DNA of 64,000 bases from Spinactinospora alkalitolerans (GTDB taxonomy: Bacteria > Actinomycetota > Actinomycetes > Streptosporangiales > Streptosporangiaceae), in NCBI RefSeq assembly GCF_013408795.1, contig NZ_JACCCC010000001.1, forward strand, positions 6,200,001 through 6,264,000. Reading direction: 5' to 3'. The position numbers and the translations under genes are program-made. Positions 43,473 to 52,798 of the stretch are shown piece after piece. Every line of letters starts with the position of its first letter. Position 1 is the stretch's first letter. The notes below the pieces were generated by a model that was not told where the DNA came from, searched no databases, and saw only the letters and a list, made by a program, of their open reading frames with translations.

Positions 43473-44555
43473 GTGAATGGGAAAGTCGACCTCACCGGCA
43501 ACGGATTCTACAAATTCGCTCGCGAACTCAACCAGACGCAGACGATCAACGAGGTCCGTGAAGTCTACTTCGGGACCGTAGAAGAAGTGCTCCCTGCCGA
43601 CGGGATCGGTTTCTACCGTTTCGTGAATGACGCGACTCCGGTGCTGGAGAGGACGTCAACCCTCAGTGACCTCTTCATGCACGCCTACGAGGAGCAGGGG
43701 CGTCGCGACGACCCCGTGCTGGAGGCGGTTCTCGAGCACGGTCTCCCCGCGGACTCCCACGTGATGCTGAGCCCGTTGCGATGGCACTCGTCCGCCGCGA
43801 GATCGATCCTGCTCAGCGAGGGCCTCGCCTACTCCATGGAAGCGCCCATCATGGAGTCGGGAAACGTGGTCGGCACCATCAACTTCGCCCGTGCGACCGA
43901 TGGTCGTCCTTTCTGCGAAGAGGACCTGAGCCTGGCGAGATTAATCAGCGAACACCTCAGCCTGGCCATCGAACGTGCCCGGAGACTGGACGCGCTGGGA
44001 GAGCAGGCGACTCTGGTCCAGGGAGTGCTCGACCATTTCCCTCATGGTGTCGTCGTCAGTGACCTCCAGGGAAGAAGACTGTTCGCCAACCGGAATGCAA
44101 AGCGTATTATGGGGTGCCTGGACAGTGCACCGGGTACTTCACGGTCCTCTGGCCTCGAAGGTCTCGTCGACGGTGTGATATCAGAATTCGCCGAAGACGG
44201 CCGGCAGGCCGGGACGACCAGTGTGCGCGACGGGGCCTCCGGACAGAAGGTCATCGTGAGGTCGTACCGCGGACCCGGCAAGGAGTCGGTCATCAGCCTT
44301 CTGTACGAGTGCGCCGACGAGCAGTCCTCGGCACTTCCGGTATGGGGAGTGCTCTCCCCCCGGGAACAGGAGATCGCCACACTTGTCAGCCAAGGGCTCA
44401 CAACCAAGCATATCGCACAGAAGGCATTTGTCAGCGAGAACACGGTAAAGCAGCATCTCAAACGGATATTCGCCAAGACCAACGTTCACAACCGGGCCGA
44501 ACTCGTCCAACTCATTTGGTCTTCCCGCGACCGGGAGACGATTCCCGGGGAATGA
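43473..44555 (+). CDS. GAF-domain LuxR-family transcriptional regulator
   Basis: A 360-residue regulator. Residues 15-170 are a GAF-like sensor (VREVYFGTVEEVLPADGIGF, AYSMEAPIMESGNVVGTINF). Residues 185-270 look PAS-like (VLDHFPHGVVVSDLQGRRLF). Residues 288-345 are a LuxR/NarL HTH (LSPREQEIATLVSQGLTTKH, VSENTVKQHLKRIFAKTNVH). It is the only regulator in the cluster and NarL-type HTHs recognise TACCC-like half sites, so it is the best candidate for the shared operator. GTG 43473 preferred; TTG 43458 is possible. Confidence 0.88.
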   Translation: MNGKVDLTGNGFYKFARELNQTQTINEVREVYFGTVEEVLPADGIGFYRFVNDATPVLERTSTLSDLFMHAYEEQGRRDDPVLEAVLEHGLPADSHVMLSPLRWHSSAARSILLSEGLAYSMEAPIMESGNVVGTINFARATDGRPFCEEDLSLARLISEHLSLAIERARRLDALGEQATLVQGVLDHFPHGVVVSDLQGRRLFANRNAKRIMGCLDSAPGTSRSSGLEGLVDGVISEFAEDGRQAGTTSVRDGASGQKVIVRSYRGPGKESVISLLYECADEQSSALPVWGVLSPREQEIATLVSQGLTTKHIAQKAFVSENTVKQHLKRIFAKTNVHNRAELVQLIWSSRDRETIPGE

Positions 44556-44680
44556 GCCTCCCGGGTTCCATTACCGCGTGGCTGATCAGCGCCAGAGTCG
44601 TGGGCGGCAGCGCGGCCGCGCCCAGCCCGGCGAGCGCCTGGCCGACCCGGATCACCTCGATCGACTGCGCGGACAGCGCG
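44512..44680 (-). pseudogene. MFS transporter relic
   Basis: The minus-strand frame reads ALSAQSIEVIRVGQALAGLG then AAALPPTTLALISHAV, the helix pair typical of DHA2-type drug exporters, before running into unrelated sequence and a stop. The rest of the transporter is absent. It overlaps the end of the LuxR gene on the other strand. Confidence 0.5.
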
Positions 44681-45219
44681 ACGGCGGCCCGTTCGCCGCC
44701 GGCGTGACGTTCACGAACATGTTCGGCACACCACCACGGCCGCTCCCGCCGTGGGAGCCGAACAAGTCGGGCGGCCTGGCCGGTCCTCCTCTCCTCGGCT
44801 CGTTCCGCACCGCAGACCCCGGCGTCTCGACCGCGAGGAGACAAGCCGCGGCGGCCTTCCACCTCGACCGAGATGAGACCCGCTTGCACGTCCCACCGGA
44901 CGGACCGGACGCCCCGTCTCGACGAAGCGGTAAGCCTGCTTCCGGACACCGCAGGCCTTTCGGCCCGGCAGACGGCACCTCCTGCCGGACCGGCTCCGCT
45001 GCCGGTCTCGGTGATCTCCGGTGGCCTCCCGTCCGGCACCCCGGACCGACCGTCTTCACGCCGGTGCTCGCGCCCCGCCACCAGAAGACGGCGCGCCTCC
45101 CCGCGGGTGGGAGCCGTCGACGACTCGGGCCGAGTGCGCGGTCGCTCTCTCCGTCGGTACCGGGATCTACGATTCAGTGGACACCGTGGCGGATGAGACC
45201 GCGACGAGAGGAGCCGAAC
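44681..45219. other. intergenic stretch without a clear gene
   Basis: Several frames are open because of GC content, but none carries recognisable family sequence or a ribosome site. It may include further decayed MFS sequence. Confidence 0.4.
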
Positions 45220-45807
45220 ATGAACGAGCAACCGGATCTGGCGCCGGCGGCGGACCGGATGAGGGCCCTGACCGCGCAGATCACCGACGACGACCTCGCG
45301 GCCCCCACCCCGTGCGCCGGCTACTCCGTGGGCGACCTGCTCGATCACGTCCTGGCGCTCGCGCGCGTCTTCCGGCTCGCCGCCGAGAAGACCTCCTCGC
45401 CTTCCGACGGAGGGCCCCCGACGCCCTCGGCCGCGGACCTGCCCGCCGACTGGCGCGAGCGCCTGGCGCGACGCCTCGACGACCTCGTTGCCGCGTGGCG
45501 CGACCCCGCGGCGTGGCAGGGCACCACTGCCGCGGGAGGGTTCGAACTCCCCGCTCAGGAGGCCGGGATGGTCGCCCGCAACGAGCTGGTGCTGCACGGC
45601 TGGGACCTCTCCCGCGCCATCGGGCGGCCTTATGAGTGCGCTCCCGCCGACGCCCGGGCAAGCTTCGCCTTCGCATCGAGCGTCCCCGACGATCCGCAGG
45701 CGCGCGAAGGCCTGTTCGGCCCGGTCGTCGCCGTCCCGGCCGACGCTCCCCTGTTCGACCGCGCCCTGGGCCTCAGCGGCCGCGACCCCTTCTGGGCACC
45801 GCGCTGA
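45220..45807 (+). CDS. TIGR03086-type DinB-fold metal-binding protein
   Basis: A 195-residue four-helix protein of the TIGR03086/MDMPI-N group. Metal-ligand His in VGDLLDHVLALARVF and in NELVLHGWDLSRAIG, the second being the family signature. Relatives are mycothiol- or bacillithiol-dependent transferases and isomerases in actinobacteria; the substrate is unknown. GAGAGGAG precedes ATG 45220. Confidence 0.85.
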   Translation: MNEQPDLAPAADRMRALTAQITDDDLAAPTPCAGYSVGDLLDHVLALARVFRLAAEKTSSPSDGGPPTPSAADLPADWRERLARRLDDLVAAWRDPAAWQGTTAAGGFELPAQEAGMVARNELVLHGWDLSRAIGRPYECAPADARASFAFASSVPDDPQAREGLFGPVVAVPADAPLFDRALGLSGRDPFWAPR

Positions 45808-45859
45808 CCCCGGCCCTCGAGCGGCACCGGAACCGGCCCGCGCGGTGCGCACGGGGAAC

Positions 45860-45888
45860 GGGGAGGGCGCCACCGTCGCGCCCTCCCC
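45860..45888. terminator. bidirectional hairpin between converging genes
   Basis: An 11-bp perfect stem (GGGGAGGGCGC with GCGCCCTCCCC) and a 7-base loop lie between the TIGR03086 gene and the converging cellulase gene. Confidence 0.75.
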
Positions 45889-45922
45889 ATTCAGGTGCCG
45901 GTTGCCGGTGTGCGGGTCGGCC

Positions 45923-47322
<1,400 letters not shown>

Positions 47323-47444
47323 GAGGTGGGGACATCCCGTCATTATCCGGACCGCGCTCGGACCGGGCCGGGCGGCCCCCGACCGGGCGGGGACGGCCGG
47401 CGCGCCCCGGGCGGGACCCGGTGGGCGCGCCGACCGCGGCGGCC

Positions 47445-47660
47445 CTATGCGGACCGTTTGCGCGAGCGCGCGTCCTCGCCCTCGTCAGGGCCCTGCCTCC
47501 GGCGCTCCGAAGTCGCGCGCGAAGGTGCGGTCGAGGGGTGGACGAGGGGCCGGACCCGGTCCTCGCGGTCCTGGGCGGGCGGTGGGACGTCGGCCACCAG
47601 ACGCTCGATCGCGGCGCGGACCTCGGGGTCGTCCATCATGCGGCGCCGTCTTTTCTTCAT
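47445..47660 (-). CDS. small basic hypothetical protein
   Basis: A 71-residue protein starting MKKRRRRMMDDPEVRAAIER then LVADVPPPAQDREDRVRPLV. Short proteins with this helix-PP-helix pattern are common beside actinobacterial regulatory genes. An AAGGA ribosome site lies before the ATG. Function unknown. Confidence 0.5.
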   Translation of the reverse strand: MKKRRRRMMDDPEVRAAIERLVADVPPPAQDREDRVRPLVHPSTAPSRATSERRRQGPDEGEDARSRKRSA

Positions 47661-47845
47661 GATGAGTCCTTGTCGATGTCGTGCGGTCCATCGCGGACGC
47701 TCGCGGCCGTCCGAACGGGCGGTGCTCCGCGTTCACACGGCCACACTAGGAACGGCGGTCCTCCGCGATCCGGAGGGCGGTCCTCTCCGGCGATTCCGGC
47801 GGCTGTCGCGACAAACACCGCTGAATCCGCCGGACCGCCGAGCCA

Positions 47846-47950
47846 GCCCGGTACTACGAGGACTGCGTCGAACGGCTCGGCGACCTCGCCGACTGGTTCT
47901 TCCAGGACCGCCACAACTACGTGGAACCCCACGTGTGGCCCGACCTCTGA
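47846..47950 (+). pseudogene. 3' fragment of an unidentified conserved gene
   Basis: The frame ARYYEDCVERLGDLADWFFQ followed by DRHNYVEPHVWPDL and stop has strongly protein-like composition but no start in frame. I do not recognise the family. Confidence 0.35.
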
Positions 47951-47989
47951 GGACGCGTGACCGGCGGCCGCGGGGCGGCGGAGCGGGGG

Positions 47990-48125
47990 CGGCGGTCAAC
48001 GGCGTGGCCGACGAGCTGGGCATCGACCGGTCGGGGGCCGGCCGGCTCGTCGCCCGGGCGACGAGCCGCGGGTACCTGCGCAAGCGCCGACTCCCCCGAC
48101 GACGCGCGCCGCCGCGGAGGATGAG
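47990..48125 (+). pseudogene. MarR-type regulator relic
   Basis: VNGVADELGIDRSGAGRLVA followed by RATSRGYLRKR matches the recognition-helix and wing region of MarR regulators, with the DDARRR wing motif appearing in another frame. The flanking dimerisation helices are missing. Confidence 0.45.
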
Positions 48126-48162
48126 CGAGCGCGGGGAGCGGGATCGGGCGGGAGCCGGTTCC

Positions 48163-48648
48163 TCAGCCCGAGATGCTGATCATCAGGGCCGTCATGGAGA
48201 GGACGAAGGCCGCCACCAGCGCGACGCAGATTCCCACGGTGAACACGACGTTGGCGCCCGTCCTCGCGGCCGTGTCCTCCACGGGCCGCCAGCCGGCGCG
48301 CCGGACCGCGCCGACCACCCGCGCGTGCAGGTCGCCCGCGTCGAGCGTGCGCTTGCCCTGGCCGGGCGTCCAGGTGATCCGCTTGTAGTTCGCCGGGCCC
48401 CGGGAGAACCCGCGCTGCGCCCCGAGGACGTTCCGTCGCGCCTCCTCGACCCGGTCGATCACCTTGGCGGTGCCCGCGGCGTCGTTCAGTTCGACGTCCA
48501 CCGTGACCACGGTGTCCTGGTGCATGGTCCCGAACCGGTTCTGCATGCTGCCCCACACCCTGGCGCCGCCGGGGGTCGCCGCCATGGTGTAGGAGGTGTC
48601 GTGGATCGCTTGGTGGATGCAGTTCAGCAGTCCCTGGCGGTCGAGCAT
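48163..48648 (-). CDS. hypothetical membrane-anchored protein
   Basis: A 161-residue protein. The soluble part contains GLLNCIHQAIHDTSYTMAAT, VVTVDVELNDAAGTAKVIDR and ARVVGAVRRAGWRPVEDTA. One C-terminal transmembrane helix (VVFTVGICVALVAAFVLSMT) anchors it. GGGAGGT ribosome site before ATG 48648. I do not recognise a characterised family. Confidence 0.65.
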   Translation of the reverse strand: MLDRQGLLNCIHQAIHDTSYTMAATPGGARVWGSMQNRFGTMHQDTVVTVDVELNDAAGTAKVIDRVEEARRNVLGAQRGFSRGPANYKRITWTPGQGKRTLDAGDLHARVVGAVRRAGWRPVEDTAARTGANVVFTVGICVALVAAFVLSMTALMISISG

Positions 48649-48828
48649 GCCGACCTCCCGTCCTCTTCGAGTCGTCTCGCGCACCGCTCCCCGCTGCGCC
48701 GATGGCCGGGGCGCAGTCTAGGGAGTCCGGAAACGCGAGGCGGAAGGGGGCGGGAGGTCGGCCGCACGGTCGCGGAAGGCGCCGAGCCGGCGGCTCCGCC
48801 CGGCCCGGATCCCTGCGCGACCGGCGGC

Positions 48829-49812
48829 TCAGCCCCGCAGGAGCTTCGCCTCGGTCTCCGGGGCCAGTCCGACCGAGGGGCGGTCGGGCCGCTGGGGCGG
48901 CTCCCCGCCCAGCTCCTGCAGCCAGGCCCAGGTGTCGGCAACCGTCTCGGCGACGGGGCGGCAGCGCAGCCCCGCGGAGACCGCCTTGGTGACGTCCCCC
49001 TGGTACAGGGCGTCGTAGAGCTCGCCCCGCGGCAGCCAGATCGGGAGTTCGGTCCAGGGCTGGACGCCCGCCGCGAGGATCGGCTCCGGGTCGGTCCAGC
49101 GCAGCTCGGCGTCGGATCCGGTGACGCGCACGCACGTCTCCAGCAGCTCGCCCATCGTGGTGTGCCCCCGCGGGCTCACGAGGTTGTAGGGGCCGCCGAG
49201 CCCGCGCTCGACGGCGTCGAGGGCCCAGACGGCGAGGTCGCGGGCGTCGATGTACTGCAGGTCCAGGTCGCGCGGTCCGGGCGCCAGGACCGGACCGCCG
49301 CGGGCGATCCGCCGCAGCCACCACGGCAGCCGTCCGATGTTCTCCCAGGGGCCGATGATGAGCCCCGCGCGCACCAGCAGCGCCCGGTCGCCGAAGGCCT
49401 CGATCGCGGCCAGCTCGCCGCCCCGCTTGGCCTGCGCGTAGTCGACCTCGTCGTCATCGGGCGAGGCCTCCACCAGGGGGCCGTCCTCGGCCAGTCCCGC
49501 CGGGGGCGGGAAGGCGTAGACCGACCGGCTGGACACGTAGACGTAGCGCCCGACCCGGTCGGCCAGCAGCCGGGCCGCGTCGCGCACCGCCGACGGCGCG
49601 TTGGTCCAGGTGTCGACGACGGCGTCCCACTCGCCCTGTTCGAGGGCTGCCAGACCGTCCGCGGCGCCGCGGTCGCCCCGCAGGGCCGTGACGCCCCGCG
49701 GCGGCTCGTGGCGCCCGCGGTGGAAGACGGTCACCTCCCAGCCCCGCGCCAGCGCCTCCTCGGTGACGGCCCGACCGACGAACTCCGTTCCGCCCAGCAT
49801 CAGAAGTCTCAT
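48829..49812 (-). CDS. NAD-dependent epimerase/dehydratase family protein
   Basis: A 327-residue extended SDR. The nucleotide motif is LMLGGTEFVGRAV near the N terminus, with GVTALRGDRG and YVYVSSRSVYAFPPP; YAQAKRGGEL provides the catalytic Tyr/Lys. VRAGLIIGPWENIGRL and YNLVSPRGHTTMGELLE are conserved late motifs of the reductase-like actinobacterial subgroup. Substrate unknown. Confidence 0.82.
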   Translation of the reverse strand: MRLLMLGGTEFVGRAVTEEALARGWEVTVFHRGRHEPPRGVTALRGDRGAADGLAALEQGEWDAVVDTWTNAPSAVRDAARLLADRVGRYVYVSSRSVYAFPPPAGLAEDGPLVEASPDDDEVDYAQAKRGGELAAIEAFGDRALLVRAGLIIGPWENIGRLPWWLRRIARGGPVLAPGPRDLDLQYIDARDLAVWALDAVERGLGGPYNLVSPRGHTTMGELLETCVRVTGSDAELRWTDPEPILAAGVQPWTELPIWLPRGELYDALYQGDVTKAVSAGLRCRPVAETVADTWAWLQELGGEPPQRPDRPSVGLAPETEAKLLRG

Positions 49813-50279
49813 ACCGGTCACTCTGCCCGCCGGCCGGACGTGCGGGAACCCGCGCCTGCTCTCAGCAGAATCGCCGAGAGCGGCGAATCCCCCGGTCCGA
49901 CCCGATGACCTGAGCGTTCTCCCCCGGCACGGCGATATCCACCGGATCAACGACTCAGCACACCAGATCGCTGACGGGAGTCGGGAGACTGCGGCGGCGG
50001 AGGCGACCGAAGTCGCACCGGGCGATACCTTCAGCCGACCGCGGCGCGCCGATCGGCGACGTCGGTCGGCGGGACCGGTGCCGACGACCGACGCGGCGCG
50101 ACGGCGCCCGTCCCTAGGGTCGGGGCATGGGCGGATCCGTCCGGTCGCCCTTCACCGGCGCGGTCGTCCGCCGGACGGCGACCGCCCGCGCTTCGTCGAC
50201 GCGACCGCCCGCACCCGCGCGGGAGGCGCGACGCGGACCCGTTCCGCACGCACGAACCCGGCCGAGAGGAGCCCGACCG
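49813..50279. other. intergenic region between divergent genes
   Basis: 467 bases without a recognisable gene. It must contain the promoters of the leftward epimerase and the rightward YqeB-like gene. Confidence 0.45.
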
Positions 50280-50993
50280 ATGCCGTCCGACGCACCACCG
50301 CCCCGGGGAGCGACGGTCGTGGCCCTGACACGCGGGGAGCGCGCCCTGGTGTGGGCCGGGTTTCCCCTGGCCGGGGCCGCGCTCGGGTGGCTGGTCAAGG
50401 CCGTCGCCGGTTGGGCGGCGTCCCTGCCGTGGACGCCGTTCCAGGGGCCGCTGGAGCTCATCGCCTCCTTTCCGGAACCGCAGGCCACGGTCGGCTGCCT
50501 GGTCCTCGGCCTCGTCGGCGGGCTGGTGGTCGCGCTCCTGGCCGAGGACGACCACATGGCCGTCACCGTCGACGACGACCGGGTCACCGTCGCGCGCGGT
50601 TCCTCATCGCGCGACGTGCGGCGCGCCTCGATCGAGGCGGTGTTCCTCGACGGAAAGCAGCTCGTGCTGCTCGGCCGGGAGACCGAGGAGCTGGTGCGGC
50701 AGGGCGGCGACATCGACACCGGGCGGCTCGAACGGGCCTTCCTGGCCCACGGGTACCCGTGGTGCGCGGACGGCGACCCGCACGGGGCCGACTACCGGCG
50801 CTGGGTGCCCGATCTCCCGGACCTGTCCCCCGGCGCCCACGCGCTGCTCAAGGCCAGAGCGCGGGCGCTGAAGAAGAAGGACCGCGCGGACGCCGAGCTG
50901 CTGCGCGCGGAGCTGGCCGAGCTGGGCATCGTGCTCCGCGACCGGGACGGCCGCCAGTACTGGCGCCGCACCGGACGACCGCCCCGGGAGTGA
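50280..50993 (+). CDS. YqeB-like conserved membrane protein
   Basis: A 237-residue protein with two N-terminal hydrophobic segments (AGFPLAGAALGWLVKAVAGW, GCLVLGLVGGLVVALLA), then a PH-like domain (VTVDDDRVTVARGSSSRDVR, IEAVFLDGKQLVLLGRE) and a C-terminal charged helix (ALKKKDRADAELLRAELAEL, DGRQYWRR). This matches actinobacterial YqeB-family proteins of unknown role. GAGAGGAG ribosome site before ATG 50280; a longer upstream frame is less likely. Confidence 0.75.
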   Translation: MPSDAPPPRGATVVALTRGERALVWAGFPLAGAALGWLVKAVAGWAASLPWTPFQGPLELIASFPEPQATVGCLVLGLVGGLVVALLAEDDHMAVTVDDDRVTVARGSSSRDVRRASIEAVFLDGKQLVLLGRETEELVRQGGDIDTGRLERAFLAHGYPWCADGDPHGADYRRWVPDLPDLSPGAHALLKARARALKKKDRADAELLRAELAELGIVLRDRDGRQYWRRTGRPPRE

Positions 50994-51071
50994 GAGGGCG
51001 GTGGCCGTCGGCACCTCTCCTCTCCCGTGGCCGCGACCTCATCGGCGCCGGAACCGCCGGTTCAGGGCCGG

Positions 51072-51608
51072 TCACGACCGCCGGAGAACCGGCCCCGCAG
51101 GTGGCGGCCCCACGCCGGTGCGCCGCCCCGGGCGGATCATCGCGTGCGCCCGCCCCGGTCCCGGCCCGAGACCGGCGACCAGGCGGTCGGCCACCGCCCC
51201 GGTGGTGAACGCGTACACCGCCTTGTGCGCGAGGTCGATCACCAACTCGTCGCGCGGCCACGTCCACGGCGGAGCCCCCACGCCCGTGGCGTTCTCCAGG
51301 ATCTGGTCGTTGGTCAGCCGCAGGTTGAAGAACATGGCGGAGGCCCACGGACCCCGCAGTCCCGAGGCCGCCATGATCCCGCGCACGCCCCCGAGGAGGG
51401 CGCCCTGCCCTGCGTGCATGGCGAGGTTCAGCGAGCCGGACCGGCGCCCGGCCCCCTCCCTGAGCCCCAGCAGCCGCTCCAGCGTCCGCCCGGGTACGTG
51501 GGAGTTCGGACGTCCGGTGCAGGACTGCTCCAGTTTTTCGACGGCCGTCATCGCGACCACGCCGACCAGCCCGGCGGCCATGCCCCGCACCATCGCTCTG
51601 CGCCACAT
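51072..51608 (-). CDS. conserved hypothetical membrane protein
   Basis: A 178-residue protein with an N-terminal membrane helix (MVRGMAAGLVGVVAMTAVEK) and weaker hydrophobic segments (LAMHAGQGALLGGVRGIMAA, AMFFNLRLTNDQILENATG, VIDLAHKAVYAFTTGAVAD). The layout resembles DUF1440-like proteins, but the match is loose. Function unknown. Confidence 0.6.
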   Translation of the reverse strand: MWRRAMVRGMAAGLVGVVAMTAVEKLEQSCTGRPNSHVPGRTLERLLGLREGAGRRSGSLNLAMHAGQGALLGGVRGIMAASGLRGPWASAMFFNLRLTNDQILENATGVGAPPWTWPRDELVIDLAHKAVYAFTTGAVADRLVAGLGPGPGRAHAMIRPGRRTGVGPPPAGPVLRRS

Positions 51609-51824
51609 GGCCGTCCGGCTACCCGAACGGGGCCGGGATACTCTTCCCGCGTCCGCACCGGGCGGTCCCGTCCTCGCCGTACGGGTCCGCCCCGCTGAGC
51701 GCGGCCATCAGCGCGACGGCGATCCCCGCCGGTCCGGCGATCCGCCGCCCCGCGGGCGTCGACCGCCCTCGCCGAAGGGCCGGTCGGGCACCGGTGAACC
51801 CGCACGGCCGGTGCGGCCGGGAGG

Positions 51825-52703
51825 TCACCCGGCGGGGTGGCAGCCGTCCGCGGGGCCGCAGCCGTCGTCGCGGCGGCGTTCCAGCATGACGGTGTCGCGC
51901 CAGACTCCGCGGTGGCGGGCGATGCGCTCGCGGACGCCGAGGGTGCGGAAGCCGGCGCTGCGGTGCAGGGCGAGGCTGGGCTTGTTCTCGGGGAAGATCG
52001 AGGTCTGCAGGGTCCACAGGCCGCCGGCGTCGGCGGCGGTGACCTGCTTGTGGATCAGCGCCTTGCCGACTCCGCGCCCGCGGGCGCCTTCGCCGACGTA
52101 GAGGGAGTTCTCGGCGACCCCGGCGTAGACTTCCCGGGTGGATGCGGGGGCGAGGGCGGCCCAGCCGACCACCTCGCCGTCGATCTGGGCCACCCAGCGG
52201 TGCTCTTTGAGCCACTTGGCGTCGAGCGCCTCGGTGCCGGGAACCCGGGTCTCGAAGGTGGCGTCGCCGGTGGCGATGCCTTCGGCGTAGATCCGGCGCA
52301 CGGCGCCGAAGTCGGCGGGTTCCATGGCGCGCACCGACACGTCGGCGGGCAGGTCGGTGGGGCAGCACGGCCGGGAGGCGAGCAGACCCATGACGGCGTC
52401 GGCGGCGTGCGGCAGCCCGGTGCAGCAGGCCGGGTTGATGGCCACCCGGGTCGATGTGCCCTCCTTGGCCGTGGTCACGAACCCGACCTCGGCGAGTTTG
52501 CGCAGGTGGTGGGAGACGGTGGGCTGGCCGATCCCGAGTGCGGCGGCGAGTTCGCCGACGCCGCTGGTGCCGGGCCTGGAGGCGATGGCGTGCAGGAGCC
52601 GGACCCGGGTGGGTTCGGCCAGGCAGGCGAACCAGGCCGCATAGGTCTCGGCGTCGTCGGGGCGCAGGGTCGGGATTTCGGGGGCGGGCGTCGACACGGT
52701 CAT
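51825..52703 (-). CDS. ArsR regulator fused to ArsN-type N-acetyltransferase
   Basis: A 292-residue fusion. Residues 18-115 are an ArsR winged helix (ACLAEPTRVRLLHAIASRP, LGIGQPTVSHHLRKLAEVG) with candidate arsenic-binding pairs Cys93-Cys94 and Cys113-Cys114. Residues 123-285 are a GNAT acetyltransferase (VRAMEPADFGAVRRIYAEG, LYVGEGARGRGVGKALIHKQ, FPENKPSLALHRSAGFRTLG) like ArsN1, which acetylates organoarsenicals such as arsinothricin. It diverges from the flavoprotein gene over a 95-base region carrying palindromes. Confidence 0.9.
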   Translation of the reverse strand: MTVSTPAPEIPTLRPDDAETYAAWFACLAEPTRVRLLHAIASRPGTSGVGELAAALGIGQPTVSHHLRKLAEVGFVTTAKEGTSTRVAINPACCTGLPHAADAVMGLLASRPCCPTDLPADVSVRAMEPADFGAVRRIYAEGIATGDATFETRVPGTEALDAKWLKEHRWVAQIDGEVVGWAALAPASTREVYAGVAENSLYVGEGARGRGVGKALIHKQVTAADAGGLWTLQTSIFPENKPSLALHRSAGFRTLGVRERIARHRGVWRDTVMLERRRDDGCGPADGCHPAG

Positions 52704-52710
52704 GCCCCCA

Positions 52711-52795
52711 TTATCGACCACAATCGATGCTTGCGTCCATCGAAGGATATCGATAAAGTCCGTATCAATCGACGCCGATCGATGAAAGGATCGTC
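52711..52795. promoter_or_regulatory. divergent arsenic promoter with ArsR-type palindromes
   Basis: TCGATG-N8-CATCGA (52724-52743) is a perfect 6-bp inverted repeat. Further ATCGAT-type half sites follow at 52750-52755 and 52778-52783. They lie between the arsR-arsN start and the divergent flavoprotein start and are typical in kind for ArsR operators. Confidence 0.6.
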
Positions 52796-52798
52796 GAC

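Noticed and set aside
47326-49908. An 860-codon plus-strand frame
   Set aside because: It is Arg/Gly/Pro-rich shadow sequence antisense to the 48163 and 48829 genes; only a short MarR-like relic near 48000 looks meaningful.
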